Assembly (NCBI GenBank): GCA_001600415.1 | Contig: BCJX01000012.1 | Location: 1,052,060 to 1,116,059 of the forward strand | DNA length: 64,000 nt | From: Pascua guehoae | Lineage: Eukaryota > Basidiomycota > Tremellomycetes > Trichosporonales > Trichosporonaceae | Reading direction: 5' to 3' | Shown here: positions 12,701 to 22,989 of the stretch, piece after piece | Layout of the letters: each line of letters opens with the position of its first letter | Numbering within the stretch: the first letter of the stretch is position 1 | Notes under the pieces: model-generated | Told to the model about the DNA's origin: nothing | The model's database searches: none | The model's input: only the letters and a program-made list of their open reading frames with translations | Translations under genes and position numbers: made by a program

Positions 12701-14018
12701 CTATCGCGCCTCGACTGGACGTGCCGACCTGTCCAAGCGGCAACTCGAGGTCCTGCGCACCATGCTGCAGACACCTGTCGAGTCGAGCGATATGGTCGTT
12801 CCTTCAGTGGACCACAAGCAGGCGGCTGCCCTCTTTGTCGATGCCCCTGTACCCAAGAAGAGAGTGCGAGACCCCACCCAGCGAAAGTCGATGCCAGCGG
12901 TGCCGTCCAATATCCGTCGCCAGCTTGCGGCAATTGACGAGCCATCACCCCCGTGCCCAGAGGCGATGGGATTCGTCATGCCGACCAACTATCCCTCACC
13001 CGAGACGGCGGCTGCGCTGGCGCAGCCACGACCACGGTCTGGTCTTGCGGGGCTGCGCGACTTTTTGCGTGCGCTGAAAAAGCCTAGCCATCCCCCGCAT
13101 CCCAAGCCTGGCAAGATTACAAAGCCCAAACCGTCGACGCGCCATCGCCCACCGCCGATCAACACGGAGGCGGCAGAAAAGTGGCACTCTCCACCTGCAT
13201 CGCCTCTGCCGCCTGCGGCACACGAGGACGTGCTCATCCCAGCACACAAGGGCGCAGCGACGCTAGCGACGTCGCCGGTCAAGACCACTCGGAAGCGACC
13301 CAACATCAGGCACATCTTCCGTCCCGGGTCGGGCAACTGGGCCGACCTGGTGCGTTCACCACCGCCGTCGCCACTTGTGGACTCGCACAGCCCACACTCG
13401 TCTGACCAACCGGGGCGTCGGTCCGACGAGGTAGACTCGGGCGGTGACCAGCCTGCGACGCAGGGACCACCGCAGCGACCGAGCGCTAGCCGGCAAAACT
13501 CGAATGCTAGCAGCGCGCTTTCGCGACCGCCATCGTTACCCGCGCTTGCGCGGTTAAAGATGTCCAAGCAGTCGGGGTATGCAAATCTGGGTGTCGACTC
13601 TGCGAACCCGTCCCCAACGCGTCGGGGATCCGAGAGCATGCCCCCTCTGCCGGCGACACCACCTTTACCCCCCGCGCCAAGCGGGGTGGATGCGGCGCCG
13701 TCGTCGACGGACAATGAGGCGACACTGCGGCTCAAGTCTCGCGTCCTGGGTCTCGGCCACCCCAGCGAATCGAGCCCGTCGCGTGCGTCGAGCTCGCCGG
13801 CGCGTCCTGTGCCAACCATTGAGCTGGCGTCGACTGAAGACCTGACGCCGCGCTCGAGGTCGGACACGGCCGCACGTGTAGGTGCCCGCGACGACATTGT
13901 TATTGCCCTCACGCCTGAAAACCTCCCCGTCCTCCTCGACTATGTGCGCCAGTGCGAGCGAAAGCTGGACGAGTGGCGCGCGCGTGCAGTCACGCTCCAC
14001 GGAGAAAATGTGTTGTAG
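9767..14018 (+). CDS. large disordered protein, Byr4/Bfa1-like candidate
   Basis: Byr4/Bfa1 is the scaffold half of the two-part GAP for the Spg1/Tem1 GTPase that restrains septation and mitotic exit. Exon 1 (9767-10811) and exon 2 (from 10867) join across a 55-nt intron with a CTAAC branch point. A further 39-nt intron (12259-12297, GTGAGT to CAGCAG) is likely; its length is a multiple of three, so the frame is open either way. The product is about 1380 aa, mostly Ser/Pro-rich and disordered. Near the N-terminus is ENWDDDFEFSFPSK, an acidic Trp motif of the type found in Byr4/Bfa1. A second conserved-looking block is FAIPDDVLAKQKDLKRNINAV followed by a helix. The C-terminus ends in a predicted helix, LLDYVRQCERKLDEWRARA. 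The Byr4 assignment is a resemblance from memory, not a search; it could be another polarity or septation scaffold. Confidence 0.6.
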
Positions 14019-14724
14019 TTATGCATGGTGTACATATTCAGACTGGGGTGGGAGGGCGAGGGAAGCAGAGTGGGCGAAGGTGAGAAGGTATGTGCTACGT
14101 GAACGCGGCTGGGAGACGTTGTGACCACCACATGGGTCATGGGTGTCATGTTGCCTGCCATCTGCCTTGTCAAGTTCTAGCAATGTGGCACGGGCATTTC
14201 CATGACGCATGTGGCACCAGCCACCGGCGGCACCGCCACATTTGTGGCGTGTGCGCCTCTCGGATCCTCAAAGCGCCTGGCCGCCGCGGCCCACGTCTGC
14301 GATTCGACTGGCACAATGGTCCAACCTCAAGAGAGGCACAATGGTCCAACCTCAAGAGAGAGAGAAAAATCAACAGCGGCTAGCGGCTATCGGCTCAAGA
14401 CGGGTGTACGCGTGTGGCAGATTTGGGACTGTGCGTGTCGTGTGGGTGTGGGTGTGCTCGGCGCGGTCGGATCGTGCCGCAAATAACGGGGACAATCTTT
14501 GCATCGTGGTGGTGCCGGTGGAGGGTGTCCACACGACCGTGACATGCTACACCTTTAGACTCGCACCTCGACACATTCCAACAGTCTCCATTACTCTATT
14601 CTTCTGACCCTCCTGACCACCTCGTAACAGTCTACGGCGACCTCGCACCACTCGCTTGCGTGTTCCCCACCTCCCACAGACTCCGCACCACCGACTCCAC
14701 CACCCACGACCCACCAGCCCCGCC
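14019..14724. other. intergenic, one perfect 25-bp direct duplication
   Basis: Two adjacent copies of a 25-bp unit (14310-14334 and 14335-14359, containing AATGGTCCAACCTCAAG) are the only structure. The last 100 bp are C-rich and may be leader or N-terminal coding sequence of the BTB gene on the far side of the N gap. Confidence 0.5.
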
Positions 14725-14904
14725 NNNNNNNNNNNNNNNNNNNNNNNNNNNNNNNNNNNNNNNNNNNNNNNNNNNNNNNNNNNNNNNNNNNNNNNNNNNN
14801 NNNNNNNNNNNNNNNNNNNNNNNNNNNNNNNNNNNNNNNNNNNNNNNNNNNNNNNNNNNNNNNNNNNNNNNNNNNNNNNNNNNNNNNNNNNNNNNNNNNN
14901 NNNN
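14725..14904. other. assembly gap, 180 N
   Basis: A run of 180 unknown bases, at or just upstream of the 5' end of the first BTB gene. Its true length may differ. Confidence 0.99.
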
Positions 14905-16795
14905 CGCGACCGCGAAGGCAGCTTCTCCCCCATCGCCTCCCCCTCGCCCTCCTTCTCCCCGCTCCCGCTCCCCACCCTCTCCTCGTCCCCCTCGGGCATG
15001 CTCGCAGCAGCAACAAGCTACCCCACCTACCCCCAGCTCTCGGACGGTCCCCGCCGCTCCCCCACGGTCAACTTTGACGAGCGCCACACGGCCACCCCGC
15101 CGCCGATTGCGTACGGCTGCGACGGCCAGGTGACCAATGTCGCGGGGCTCAATTCGGCCGCGTCCGATGTCGACCCCGTGTACAATGCCACGAGCGCAGA
15201 GTGGCGCCTCGTTAGTGCTGATGGGGTTCTGTTTTGTGTTCCCGAACGCATCCTCAGGCAGAGGTGAGTCGGCCTCCTGTGTAGCACTTGGGTTTGTGCG
15301 CCCCCCACCAGACGCGGCGGCAGGGGGCGCGTACAGGGGAGGGTACATGGCGCACGGGCGCACAAGGTTCGGCGCGTTACCGCGTGGTCCACAACCTGCG
15401 CCGCATGTGCCGAGCACCACGGCACCACTTGGGCACACTCTACTCGGGCAGCAGAGCACACCAGCCTCGTGACGAGGTGGTGCTGGATCTAACGAGGTGG
15501 TACTGTATCTCTCGCTCCTTGACGCGGTGGTACTGTATCTCTACACCAGCCCCGTGACGTGGTGCTGTATCTCTCGCTCCCTGCGCTGGGCTGCTTCCTC
15601 CATGCTCCCTCCCACCCCCTCCACACCACCCTTGACCCCTCACTTCTCACCTGGTTCCCCCAGCCCCTTCCCCCCTCCCCCCCTCCACACCTCCACACCT
15701 CCCCACCCCACACTCCCACTCCCATCCATAACCCCCGGACTAACCCCAGCGACGCGCTGTTCGCCCTACGCGCCCGCCCCGAAATCGTCCTGACCGACAT
15801 TGAAATCGAAACAGCCCGCTCGCTCCGCCTCCTCTTCGACATCCTCTCGGGCGTCCGTCTCGAGCGCCTCCTCTCGCAGCGCACCGTCGACCTCGAGGGT
15901 GTCTCGGGCCTCCTCGCCCTCGCCGAGCGCTACGACCTGTTTCTCGTCTCGACCGCCGTCGTCACCTACCTCCACATGCAGGTCGTGTGTGGCAGCGCCG
16001 ACGCGCTGGGTGTCTTTGCCCTCGCAGCCGCGAGGGATGAGGAGGAGCTGGGCGTGGCGTGTGCGGGCGTCTTGTTGAGCCAGGGCCAGAAGGGCGTCTG
16101 GGAGGGGCATGCGTGAGTATGTGGGTGGTATTGAGATTGGATGGTAGGGGAGGGGGTGGGCAGTGCTGGGGATAGGAGATGCTGGGGGCGGGAGACACTG
16201 AGGCGGTGACCCGGGGGTGAGGAGACGGGGTGAAGAGACGGATGCTGAGGGCGTGACCCGGGAAGAACGTGGAGGGCCGCAGTGGAGAATAAAGGGCGGC
16301 GAGGGGAGGACGCTTCTAACCGCAAGAGGAGGCCGTCGGACCGTCGGAACACGGAGTCCGTCGGAACGTGGAGTCCGTCGGAACAAACGCTCCAGCCTTG
16401 ACCAAGCTATGCAGAGGCAGAACGGGTTCTCTGTGCTGTGCAAATCCAGCAAGCAGTTGGACGTTGAGCGAGACCCAGAGAGCATTGCTTCGCGCAGTGT
16501 CGTGCCTCCCACCATCTGTCCCGCAGGCAAAAACTCTCCGTCCGTCTATTTTGGTCCAACTTTAAAACGTCTCTCGTCTCCCAAGCATCCTCGTCCGCTG
16601 TACCGCTCTAACTACTGTACTGTACTGTGCCGCACACTAACCCTCAGCTGGAGCTCGTCCCACCTCTCGGTCACGGCAGCACCCTACTGGGCCGCCCTGG
16701 CATGGACGTCGTCGACGCGGCAGTGCGGCGACCTCGAGCCTGCAGTCGTCTCGACGGCATTCTCAAAGGCGCTCGCGGTCATTCGACGTGCGTAA
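14905..16795 (+). CDS. BTB/POZ family protein, paralogue 1 (5' end in gap)
   Basis: First of four paralogues in this window. The 5' end is lost in the N gap; an internal ATG at 14998 is a possible start. A Ser/Pro-rich N-terminus leads to the family signature VYNATSAEWRLVSADGVLFCVP. Exon 1 ends at 15263 in phase 2. Intron 1 (15264-15749, 486 nt) is long and contains a minisatellite. Exon 2 (15750-16112) carries the BTB core (SDALFALRARPEIVL, then IETARSLRLLFDILSGV) and a helical region, ending in phase 2. Intron 2 (16113-16647) is 535 nt. Exon 3 (16648-16795) is a helical tail ending AVIRRA. BTB domains mediate dimerisation or cullin-3 binding; no second functional domain is visible, so the role is unknown. 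Both introns are many times longer than in paralogues 2 and 3. Confidence 0.75.
15470..15600. repeat. intronic minisatellite, about four copies of a 20-35 bp unit
   Basis: Variants of GACGNGGTGGTACTGTATCT recur at about 15472, 15492, 15522 and 15557, several followed by CTCGCTCC. The array lies within intron 1 of BTB paralogue 1. Confidence 0.8.
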
Positions 16796-17491
16796 TGGCG
16801 TGTCGAGCGAGCTGACGTGCAGACCAGGCATGGGGCAACCCAGAGTGAGGGGGGACGGTGCAAGGGCCGATCATATAGCAGAATACCCTGCCACAAGCTA
16901 GAGTAGTGCAAGCTCTGTGTGAGAGCTTGGACAGTGTCTGTGTGTACTACTAGGTAGATGCGCGATAGATGGACAATGGGAGAGTGCTGTGCATTGTGGT
17001 GCTGGCAGCGTAAGCGGGTTCCAATTCCAACCTCCAGGTGGTCGGTCAAGAACCACTACCAGTGGGGGGGGGGGGCGGGGGGGAATATGACCATACTCGA
17101 CTGTGTGCCTCATCTCATGGCCCGCATCGTCTAGGCTCACAGTCTTCGTCTAGGCCTGACCATGCGGGGTGGCATACATTACACGCAGGAAACTCACAAA
17201 CTCACAAGCTCACAAGACGTTGCAGGCACGCATTGTCGACATCCCTCAGGGTAAAGGCGCGCAGATGTTTCCTGTTTCCAACTAGTACCCTAGAAGTGCA
17301 GTAAATGATGCTCAGACGCTGCAGACGCCAAATGTACATACTGGCACTGCCACTACCACTACCACTACCGCTGCCCAGGCAAGCCAGACTCTGGGCATTG
17401 TCCAAGAGGGTCGAGTGGGTTATAATCCCGCGTCCCGTTCTCAATCTCATTTTTCGACTTATTGTTCACTACTTGCTGCCCATCATTGACA
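16796..17491. other. intergenic with G tract
   Basis: A run of G broken by one C occurs near 17063-17085 and a short CTACCA-type repeat near 17347-17370. No gene seen. Confidence 0.5.
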
Positions 17492-18658
17492 ATGTCGCTC
17501 TCGGCCACCGCAGCAAGCTCGCAAGTGTCGCTCTCTGCCACCCCGACAAGCTCGCAAGTGTCGCTCTTGGCGACCGCTGCCGCGTCTGTTGCGTCTGCAG
17601 CGTCTGCAGCGTCTGTAGCGTCCACCGCATTGTCTGCGATGCGCACCCTCCCGGCGTTCCCGGGGACGGCAACAATCCAGGCTTCAACCTGACGTTTCCG
17701 ATGGGGCAGCTACTGTGAGTAAAGCGTGGGATGTGGCATGTGTGCAAGCCAAGCCAAGCCCAAGCCCCAGCCCGGGGCCTGGACAGCACGCACAGCCTGG
17801 GCAGCCTGGATAGTGGACAGCCAACTGACGGATGGAGACAATGCCGAGTCCGCGACGTCGCACTCTGCCCAACTGCAACAAGACGGTGGTAACAAGACGG
17901 CGTGGGTCGCTGCCGACCTGCCCCGTACCGTGGCCCGCAGTGGCCTGCGATTTGGGAATTCTCGGATGACTTTTTGCCCCACCTCACCGACGACAGACGA
18001 GGCGGGGCGCGGGGCCCGTCTGGCGCTTGTCCGCTCGGCCTCGGCCTCGGACCCGGACCCGGACAAGGACACGGACAAGGACACGGACAAGGACACGGAC
18101 AAGGACACGAGCACGGGCCATGTCGTCGGCACCATCATCCCCATGACCCGCAGCGCGTCGTGCACCGCCAACGAATACCGCAACCTGCCAAACATACGTG
18201 CGCTCGACATGAGCATCGCCGTCGCCGCCGTATTGACTCTGGCGGAGCAGGACGAGGCGTGCCCCGCAGACGCCTGCCGTCGTAAACTATACCATGGGCC
18301 CGAAGCTCCCTCGTCTTTGCAAACTGTAGGCCGCGGAATGAGGCGTGGAATGGCGCGCGGGCTCTGGTCATGTGCTCTGCTGTGCTCTGCTGTGCTCTGC
18401 TGTGCTCTGCTGTGCTCTGCTGTGCTCTGCTGTGCTCTGCTGTGCTCTGCTTTGCTCTGCTCTGCTCTGTTGGGCAAACACCACTTGCAAACGGGCTCAC
18501 ACATGCCAGACATTTCCGTCACAGAGTACTTTTGCATCATGACTGATACAAACACCCTGGAACCCGAGACGCCAAAGTGGGTATTCTCGCGCGCGTCCCG
18601 CCTCGCTGTGCCCTGCGTCGTCGTCGTGGAGATCGCGCTGCTCTGGGCCCTCGTGTGA
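17492..18658 (+). CDS. possible multi-exon gene with repeats and hydrophobic C-terminus, structure unresolved
   Basis: Several segments look coding but I could not join them convincingly. A start at 17492 opens a Ser/Ala/Thr-rich frame made of 33-bp direct repeats that stops at 17690. A different frame nearby reads GNNPGFNLTFPMGQLL up to a GTGAGT donor at about 17714. From about 17790 a third segment with strongly G/C-ending codons runs through a four-fold 12-bp repeat (Asp-Lys-Asp-Thr) to about 18320, followed by a 10-bp minisatellite likely to be intronic. The final segment ends with LAVPCVVVVEIALLWALV, a hydrophobic tail that fits a membrane or GPI anchor. Together they suggest a surface protein, with a possible frame break near 17640. 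It could also be a pseudogene. Confidence 0.35.
18061..18112. repeat. 12-bp tandem repeat, four copies
   Basis: The unit is ACGGACAAGGAC; in the favoured frame it encodes alternating Asp-Lys-Asp-Thr. Confidence 0.95.
18371..18470. repeat. 10-bp tandem repeat, ten copies
   Basis: Eight perfect copies of TGTGCTCTGC are followed by two degenerate ones. If translated it gives Cys/Leu/Ala-rich nonsense, so it is more likely intronic. Confidence 0.97.
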
Positions 18659-18663
18659 GGCGA

Positions 18664-18930
18664 CTAGTGTTGCGCGTCGTGTCGTATCAAAAATGGCCAG
18701 TGGTTCAGTAGGTGGGTATCGTATCAAAGGTTACAAGTTGTTCAGTAGTTGGGTATCGTATCAAAGATTACAACTTGTTCAGCAGTGTGGCGTATCGTAC
18801 CAAACATGTCAAGTTTTTTTAGTAGTGTTGTGTATCGTATCAAACTGTCAAGTTTTTTTTTTTCAGTAGTGTTGCGTATCGTATGAAACCTGACGAGTTT
18901 TTCGACGGTGTGGGGTACCATTCAATCCAA
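18664..18930. repeat. degenerate 37-44 bp minisatellite, six copies
   Basis: The core TCGTATCAAA recurs at 18682, 18719, 18756, 18795, 18835 and 18879, each followed by a CAAGTT / T-run / CAGTAGTG segment. Unit length grows from 37 to 44 bp as the internal T run lengthens. Confidence 0.9.
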
Positions 18931-18968
18931 AAATAACAATCCTTGTCTCGCTACCTGCGCGGGGTCGG

Positions 18969-19058
18969 CAAGAATCAACCGCATGCCAGATGCACCCGTC
19001 TCTCCTTCAACTGTCCCTCAGGATTGACAAGAATCAACTGCATGCCAGATGCACCAGT
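18969..19058. repeat. 30-bp direct repeat at 59-bp offset
   Basis: CAAGAATCAAC-GCATGCCAGA type sequence occurs at 18969 and again at 19028 with two or three mismatches. It lies just 3' of the expansin-like gene. Confidence 0.85.
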
Positions 19059-19105
19059 CCCACAGGGACCGACTATACGAACCACCACGCCGCTCTCCGT
19101 GCAGC

Positions 19106-20218
19106 CTAAAAGTTGGACGCGGCGGTAAACAGTGCGTCGGCATCGGGCGTCGCACCGGCGTACGTGACCGTCGCGCCCGTAATGGAAGTGACGCGGACGT
19201 CAAACTTGGCCGCGCCAAAGCCCGACTGGTACTCGAAGTAGTTGTAAGTTGCGCGCGTAGTGGGCGACCACGTGTTTCCGCCATCGGTCGAGACTTCGAG
19301 CGCCGCCACGGGCTCGTTGGCATTGACGACCTGCATGGCGAAATAGTAGCCCGACGTGCCCTCCTTGTTGTGGAGGATGAGCGGGGACGTGATGCCGCAC
19401 GGCACGAAGCGGTAGGTCGTGTCGACGAGCCCTGCCGTGCCGCCCAGCGCGGTGAAGGCGTCCGGGAACAGGTCGAGGTGGCCCGGCTCGCACTCGGGGC
19501 ACTGGTCTACAATCTGGCCGTGTCAGCTTCGTTACCGGGAAGATTGGGTGGGTTGACGTACCATGGCCTTGATGGTGGCGCCGTCGACGCCGACGACCTC
19601 GACACACGCGCCGCACTCGGCGGCATTGTCCCACACGGCGCCAGAGTACGCCGTGCCGTAGATGCCCGCGGGGAGCGTGTCCATGGTCGAAAACAGGCAG
19701 TTGCCGCCGTGCAGGTTGCCGCCGTAAAAGGTCGACGTGCCCGAGAACGACGTCGCGCCGAGGTAGTCCCACGTCGAGCTCGCGGTCGAGCTCGGCGCAG
19801 ACGTCGAGGTCGAGGCGGTGGGTGCCACAGACGCCGACGCCGAGGCAGTCGAGGCGGTAGAGGCGGTAGAGGCGGCGGAAGAAGTGGATTCCGACTCCGA
19901 CACAGTCGACACGGCCGACACGGCCGACGCAGTCGATGCAGCCGCAGAGGAGGCAGCAGCAGAGGCAGCCGCAGCAGAGGCAGAAACAGAGGCAGAAACA
20001 GAGGCCGCAACAGAAGCGACTTCCGAGGCAGAAGTAGCCTCAGACGCGGAAACGCTCGAGACCCACGACGCAGACTGCGCCGGCGCCGACTCGGTCGGGA
20101 TACCCGCGGTGGGAGCCTCGGGGGCAGACACGGTAGGGTCCACGGCGGGAGCGGGCTTGCAGCGGCTGGGACGCGCGAGGGCCGGGGCCGCGAGGAGGAG
20201 GGCAAGTGCGAGCTTCAT
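19106..20218 (-). CDS. secreted expansin-like protein, 354 aa
   Basis: Expansin-like proteins loosen polysaccharide networks without hydrolysis. Exon 1 (20218-19562) and exon 2 (19513-19106) are joined across a 48-nt intron in phase 0. Residues 1-15, MKLALALLLAAPALA, form a signal peptide. Residues of about 45-145 are a Ser/Ala/Val/Thr-rich linker that is probably O-glycosylated. The double-psi beta-barrel follows: GTSTFYGGNLHGGNCLFST, then WDNAAECGACVEVVG and VDQCPECEPGHLDLFPDAF, with the paired cysteines and the HLDL aspartate. The C-terminal beta-sandwich (CBM63-like) has YYFAMQVVNANEPV, EVSTDGGNTWSPTTR and DVRVTSITGATVTY. Both expansin domains are therefore present. The target polymer, plant wall or the fungus's own, cannot be told from sequence. 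Confidence 0.9.
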
Positions 20219-21225
20219 GGTGAGGAGGGGGTTAATGAACGTGGGGAGAGGGAGGGTAGAGTGTCCGGGCCAGCCAGAGACGGTGAGAGGGGGAGTGAGG
20301 ATGAGGATGAAAGGTGAGAGGATGAGATGATGGAAGGATGCAGAACTGGGACGAGAAATGAGACAGACTGCAGATAGCGGCTGCGTTGCGCATACCTTTC
20401 ACAGCGACCAGACCAGCGACGCAATCACACCACGGTCCAAATGTCGCTCGAGACGCAGAGGGCCGTGCGTCCCGTGTTGCATGGTTTCGGCCCGAAGCAG
20501 ATCGCGAACGGGTTGGTCGCCACCATCTCAGCGTGCTTTCGTGTGCTTTCGCGTGCATCCCGCGGACCGTCCGGCGTGCACCCGTCCGGGTCGTCCCTGC
20601 GCCACGCCGGCGCCAAGCCTCGTGCCCAGGCCCGGCTCGTGCTCCTGAGGTGCTGACATGGTGATGTTGCGGTTCGAGATGGTGCCGGGTGGTCTGTGTC
20701 GCGGTTGATTTGTGAATTGTCAAGTTGGGATCAGGGGGGGGGGGGGGGCAGTTCCAGAAGCCGACATATATTACCTGTGCGCTTGGAGACCTTGGAAGTG
20801 GAGATTGCCAGATTGCCACATTGAGCCACGCCCACGACGTCTTGGCCGGCCACTCACAACAGGTGCATGATGGAACACACCTGTGGAACAGGCCACAGAA
20901 CAAGGACAAAGAACAAGGCCACAGAACAAGGACAACGAACAAGGTCATAGAACAAGGACAAGGAACCAGGACAAAGAACAAGGCCTAGAACAAGGACAAA
21001 GAACGAGGACAGCGATCCAGCGAGCAATGGCAAGAGGAATTCCAAAACTGTGGAGTGTCACCACTTGCCATGACTGATCCATACCCGATTGATCCACGGA
21101 CCATGCGCAACTCTACGTGCGCTCAAACTCGACTATCGACCTTGCAAGGTGGCTGTTTCTTCACACTTGTCCGCTCGCATACATGTCGGCACTACTTACA
21201 TCTTCCGCCTCATACAACAAACTAC
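20219..21225. other. intergenic with degenerate GAACAAGGACAA minisatellite
   Basis: About ten degenerate 12-bp copies of GAACAAGGACAA fill 20884-21016, and a G run of roughly 14 lies near 20737. No gene seen between the divergent or tandem neighbours. Confidence 0.7.
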
Positions 21226-22944
21226 CTAGAGCGGCGCCGGTCTCGGGATCAAGGGGAGGGGCCTGTTCTGAATCGTAAAGTGGTCGCGCACGCCATCTTC
21301 AAACGCCTGCCGGTCAAAGCCCGGTGGGAACGAAAACTCAAAGCGTGACGCGAGCTGGGCGACGGCGAGGCGGCCCTCGACCATGGCAAGGCCCTTTCCG
21401 GGACACGACCTGGTCCCGTAGCTGAACGGGAGGTATGCGTTCTTGTTGTGGCCGTCCTCGAGCCAGCGTTCGGGGCGGTACGTGTCACAGTCATGTCCCC
21501 ACCAGCGGGGGTCGTGGTGGATTGCGTATGCGGGGATACTGAGCGCCGTGCCTTGGGGGATGTAGTGACCCTCGATCTCGACGCCGCCGCTGGGGGTGAG
21601 GCGGCGGAGGCCGCTGGGGACGGCCGGCTGCATGCGCATGGTCTCGTTGAGGGCGGCGTTGAGATAGGGCAGCTTGCCGAGCGTGGCCGTGTCGGTGAGC
21701 TGGTCTGGGTCGAGTGTGGCGAGCTCGGCGCGGAGCTTTGCGTAGGATGCAGGGTTGGCGGCGTTGTAGTACCAGAACCACGTGAGCATGCTGCTCGTCG
21801 TGTCCGAGCCCGCGACGACAATCAGCTGCGTGTCGGCAATCAGCTCTAGGCGCGTGAGCTTGAACGCCTGCTCGGCGTCGCCCTTTTCCTCGCCGAGCAG
21901 GTAGGTGAATATGTCGCGCCGTGTCGACCCCTGCGCGAGACGCTTTTCGAACCGCGACATGTTTTGCCGCTCAAACTCTTTCATGCGCTCGGGGAGCGGC
22001 AGCGCCTTGCGGAGCAGGATGCGGATCCACGAAATCTCATGGAAGGGAATCATGGTCTGCATGGCGTTCTCGAGCGTCTCGACGAAAAAGTGCTTTTCGC
22101 CAGCGTCCAGCATGCCAAACGGCTCGCCAAACCCAAGCACACCCATGACGTCAAAGCTAAAGTAGCTCGACTGGAGGTTCATGTCGACCGTCGCTGCACC
22201 AGCACCAGGCTCGCGCGCCGCCACGGCCGACACGTTGCGGACGAGCTTGTCGCAAAACTCGAGAATCTCGGGCTTGTAGTCTGCCAGCGCCTTGCCGCTG
22301 AACCCGTGGTCCCAGAGCTTGCGCCGCACCGCGTGCTTGTCGACGTTTACCTCTTGGTGGAGCGAGATGCGCGTCGCGCCCCGGATCGCGCCCTCGTACC
22401 AGTCATTCTTGGCCCACGGCCCCCGCCCGGTCTTGGCCTTGGACACGCGCGACCCGCCGTAAATCGTCGGAATCGCGTCTGCAGACCGCACAGACACCCA
22501 GTTGGGGCCGATACGCACAAAGTCCGAGTCGTACTCGCGGTGCAGCGCTGCCTGCTTGTACCCCGTCTGCCCAATCTTGGCCTGGTGCCACCAGTACAGC
22601 TTGGACACCTTGGCCGTCCACGGGCCAGGGTACGCCGCGAGCGGGTGCCACGGCGACAGGCGGTAGACGACAATCGCCATCAGCAGCGCCGTGTTGAATA
22701 TCGCCAGCGCCTCGGCGGCCAGCAGCGCAGCGACCCCCACACTCCCCAGGTAGTGGTGGAAAAAGACGCCCAGCGCCGCCCACGCAGTGGCCGTAAACTC
22801 GGCGTAGCTGATCGAATCCGGCTCAAAGCGCTTAAAGTACTGGTGTGCCAGCACGCCCGCACACGCAGACAACATGGCAATGTTGCCCTGCGACGATACC
22901 GCCGCCGGTGTAATCTCCGCAAGCTTGTCCTTGATGACGTCCAT
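21226..22944 (-). CDS. membrane-anchored cytochrome P450, 572 aa, intronless
   Basis: A haem-thiolate monooxygenase, probably ER-bound and served by a P450 reductase. I chose the ATG at 22944 (MDVIKDKLAEITP); the frame is open further upstream but a TATA-like box lies only 40 bp away. The N-terminal region has several hydrophobic segments, including LLMAIVVYRL, before the proline-rich hinge HPLAAYPGPW. The I-helix oxygen motif is AGSDTTSS. The ExxR motif is ETMR, the PERF region is YRPERWLEDG, and the haem loop is PFSYGTRSCPGKG with the axial Cys. The style resembles fungal families such as CYP67 or tryprostatin hydroxylase-like enzymes. Substrate unknown; no biosynthetic partners sit nearby. 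The absence of introns is unusual for this window. Confidence 0.92.
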   Translation of the reverse strand: MDVIKDKLAEITPAAVSSQGNIAMLSACAGVLAHQYFKRFEPDSISYAEFTATAWAALGVFFHHYLGSVGVAALLAAEALAIFNTALLMAIVVYRLSPWHPLAAYPGPWTAKVSKLYWWHQAKIGQTGYKQAALHREYDSDFVRIGPNWVSVRSADAIPTIYGGSRVSKAKTGRGPWAKNDWYEGAIRGATRISLHQEVNVDKHAVRRKLWDHGFSGKALADYKPEILEFCDKLVRNVSAVAAREPGAGAATVDMNLQSSYFSFDVMGVLGFGEPFGMLDAGEKHFFVETLENAMQTMIPFHEISWIRILLRKALPLPERMKEFERQNMSRFEKRLAQGSTRRDIFTYLLGEEKGDAEQAFKLTRLELIADTQLIVVAGSDTTSSMLTWFWYYNAANPASYAKLRAELATLDPDQLTDTATLGKLPYLNAALNETMRMQPAVPSGLRRLTPSGGVEIEGHYIPQGTALSIPAYAIHHDPRWWGHDCDTYRPERWLEDGHNKNAYLPFSYGTRSCPGKGLAMVEGRLAVAQLASRFEFSFPPGFDRQAFEDGVRDHFTIQNRPLPLIPRPAPL

Positions 22945-22982
22945 GGTGGGTGAGTGGTGCTGGTCGAATAGCCTTCTCGTGG

Positions 22983-22989
22983 TTATATA
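22983..22989 (-). promoter_or_regulatory. TATA-like box of the P450 gene
   Basis: TATATAA on the minus strand, about 40 bp upstream of the chosen ATG. The spacing implies a very short leader, or an unusual start. Confidence 0.35.

Noticed and set aside
11459..13912. Long minus-strand frames (401 and 307 codons) opposite the Byr4-like gene
   Set aside because: GC-rich codon bias on the plus strand removes stop codons from the opposite strand; no motif or start context was found.
18371..18470. Tandem repeat as a possible CRISPR-like array
   Set aside because: The 10-bp units are contiguous with no spacers, and this is a fungal nuclear region.
19049..20317. Plus-strand frame of 422 codons opposite the expansin-like gene
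   Set aside because: It is the antisense shadow of the Ser/Ala-rich linker and expansin domains; its product is Arg/Gly-rich without motifs, while the minus strand has a signal peptide, intron and known fold.
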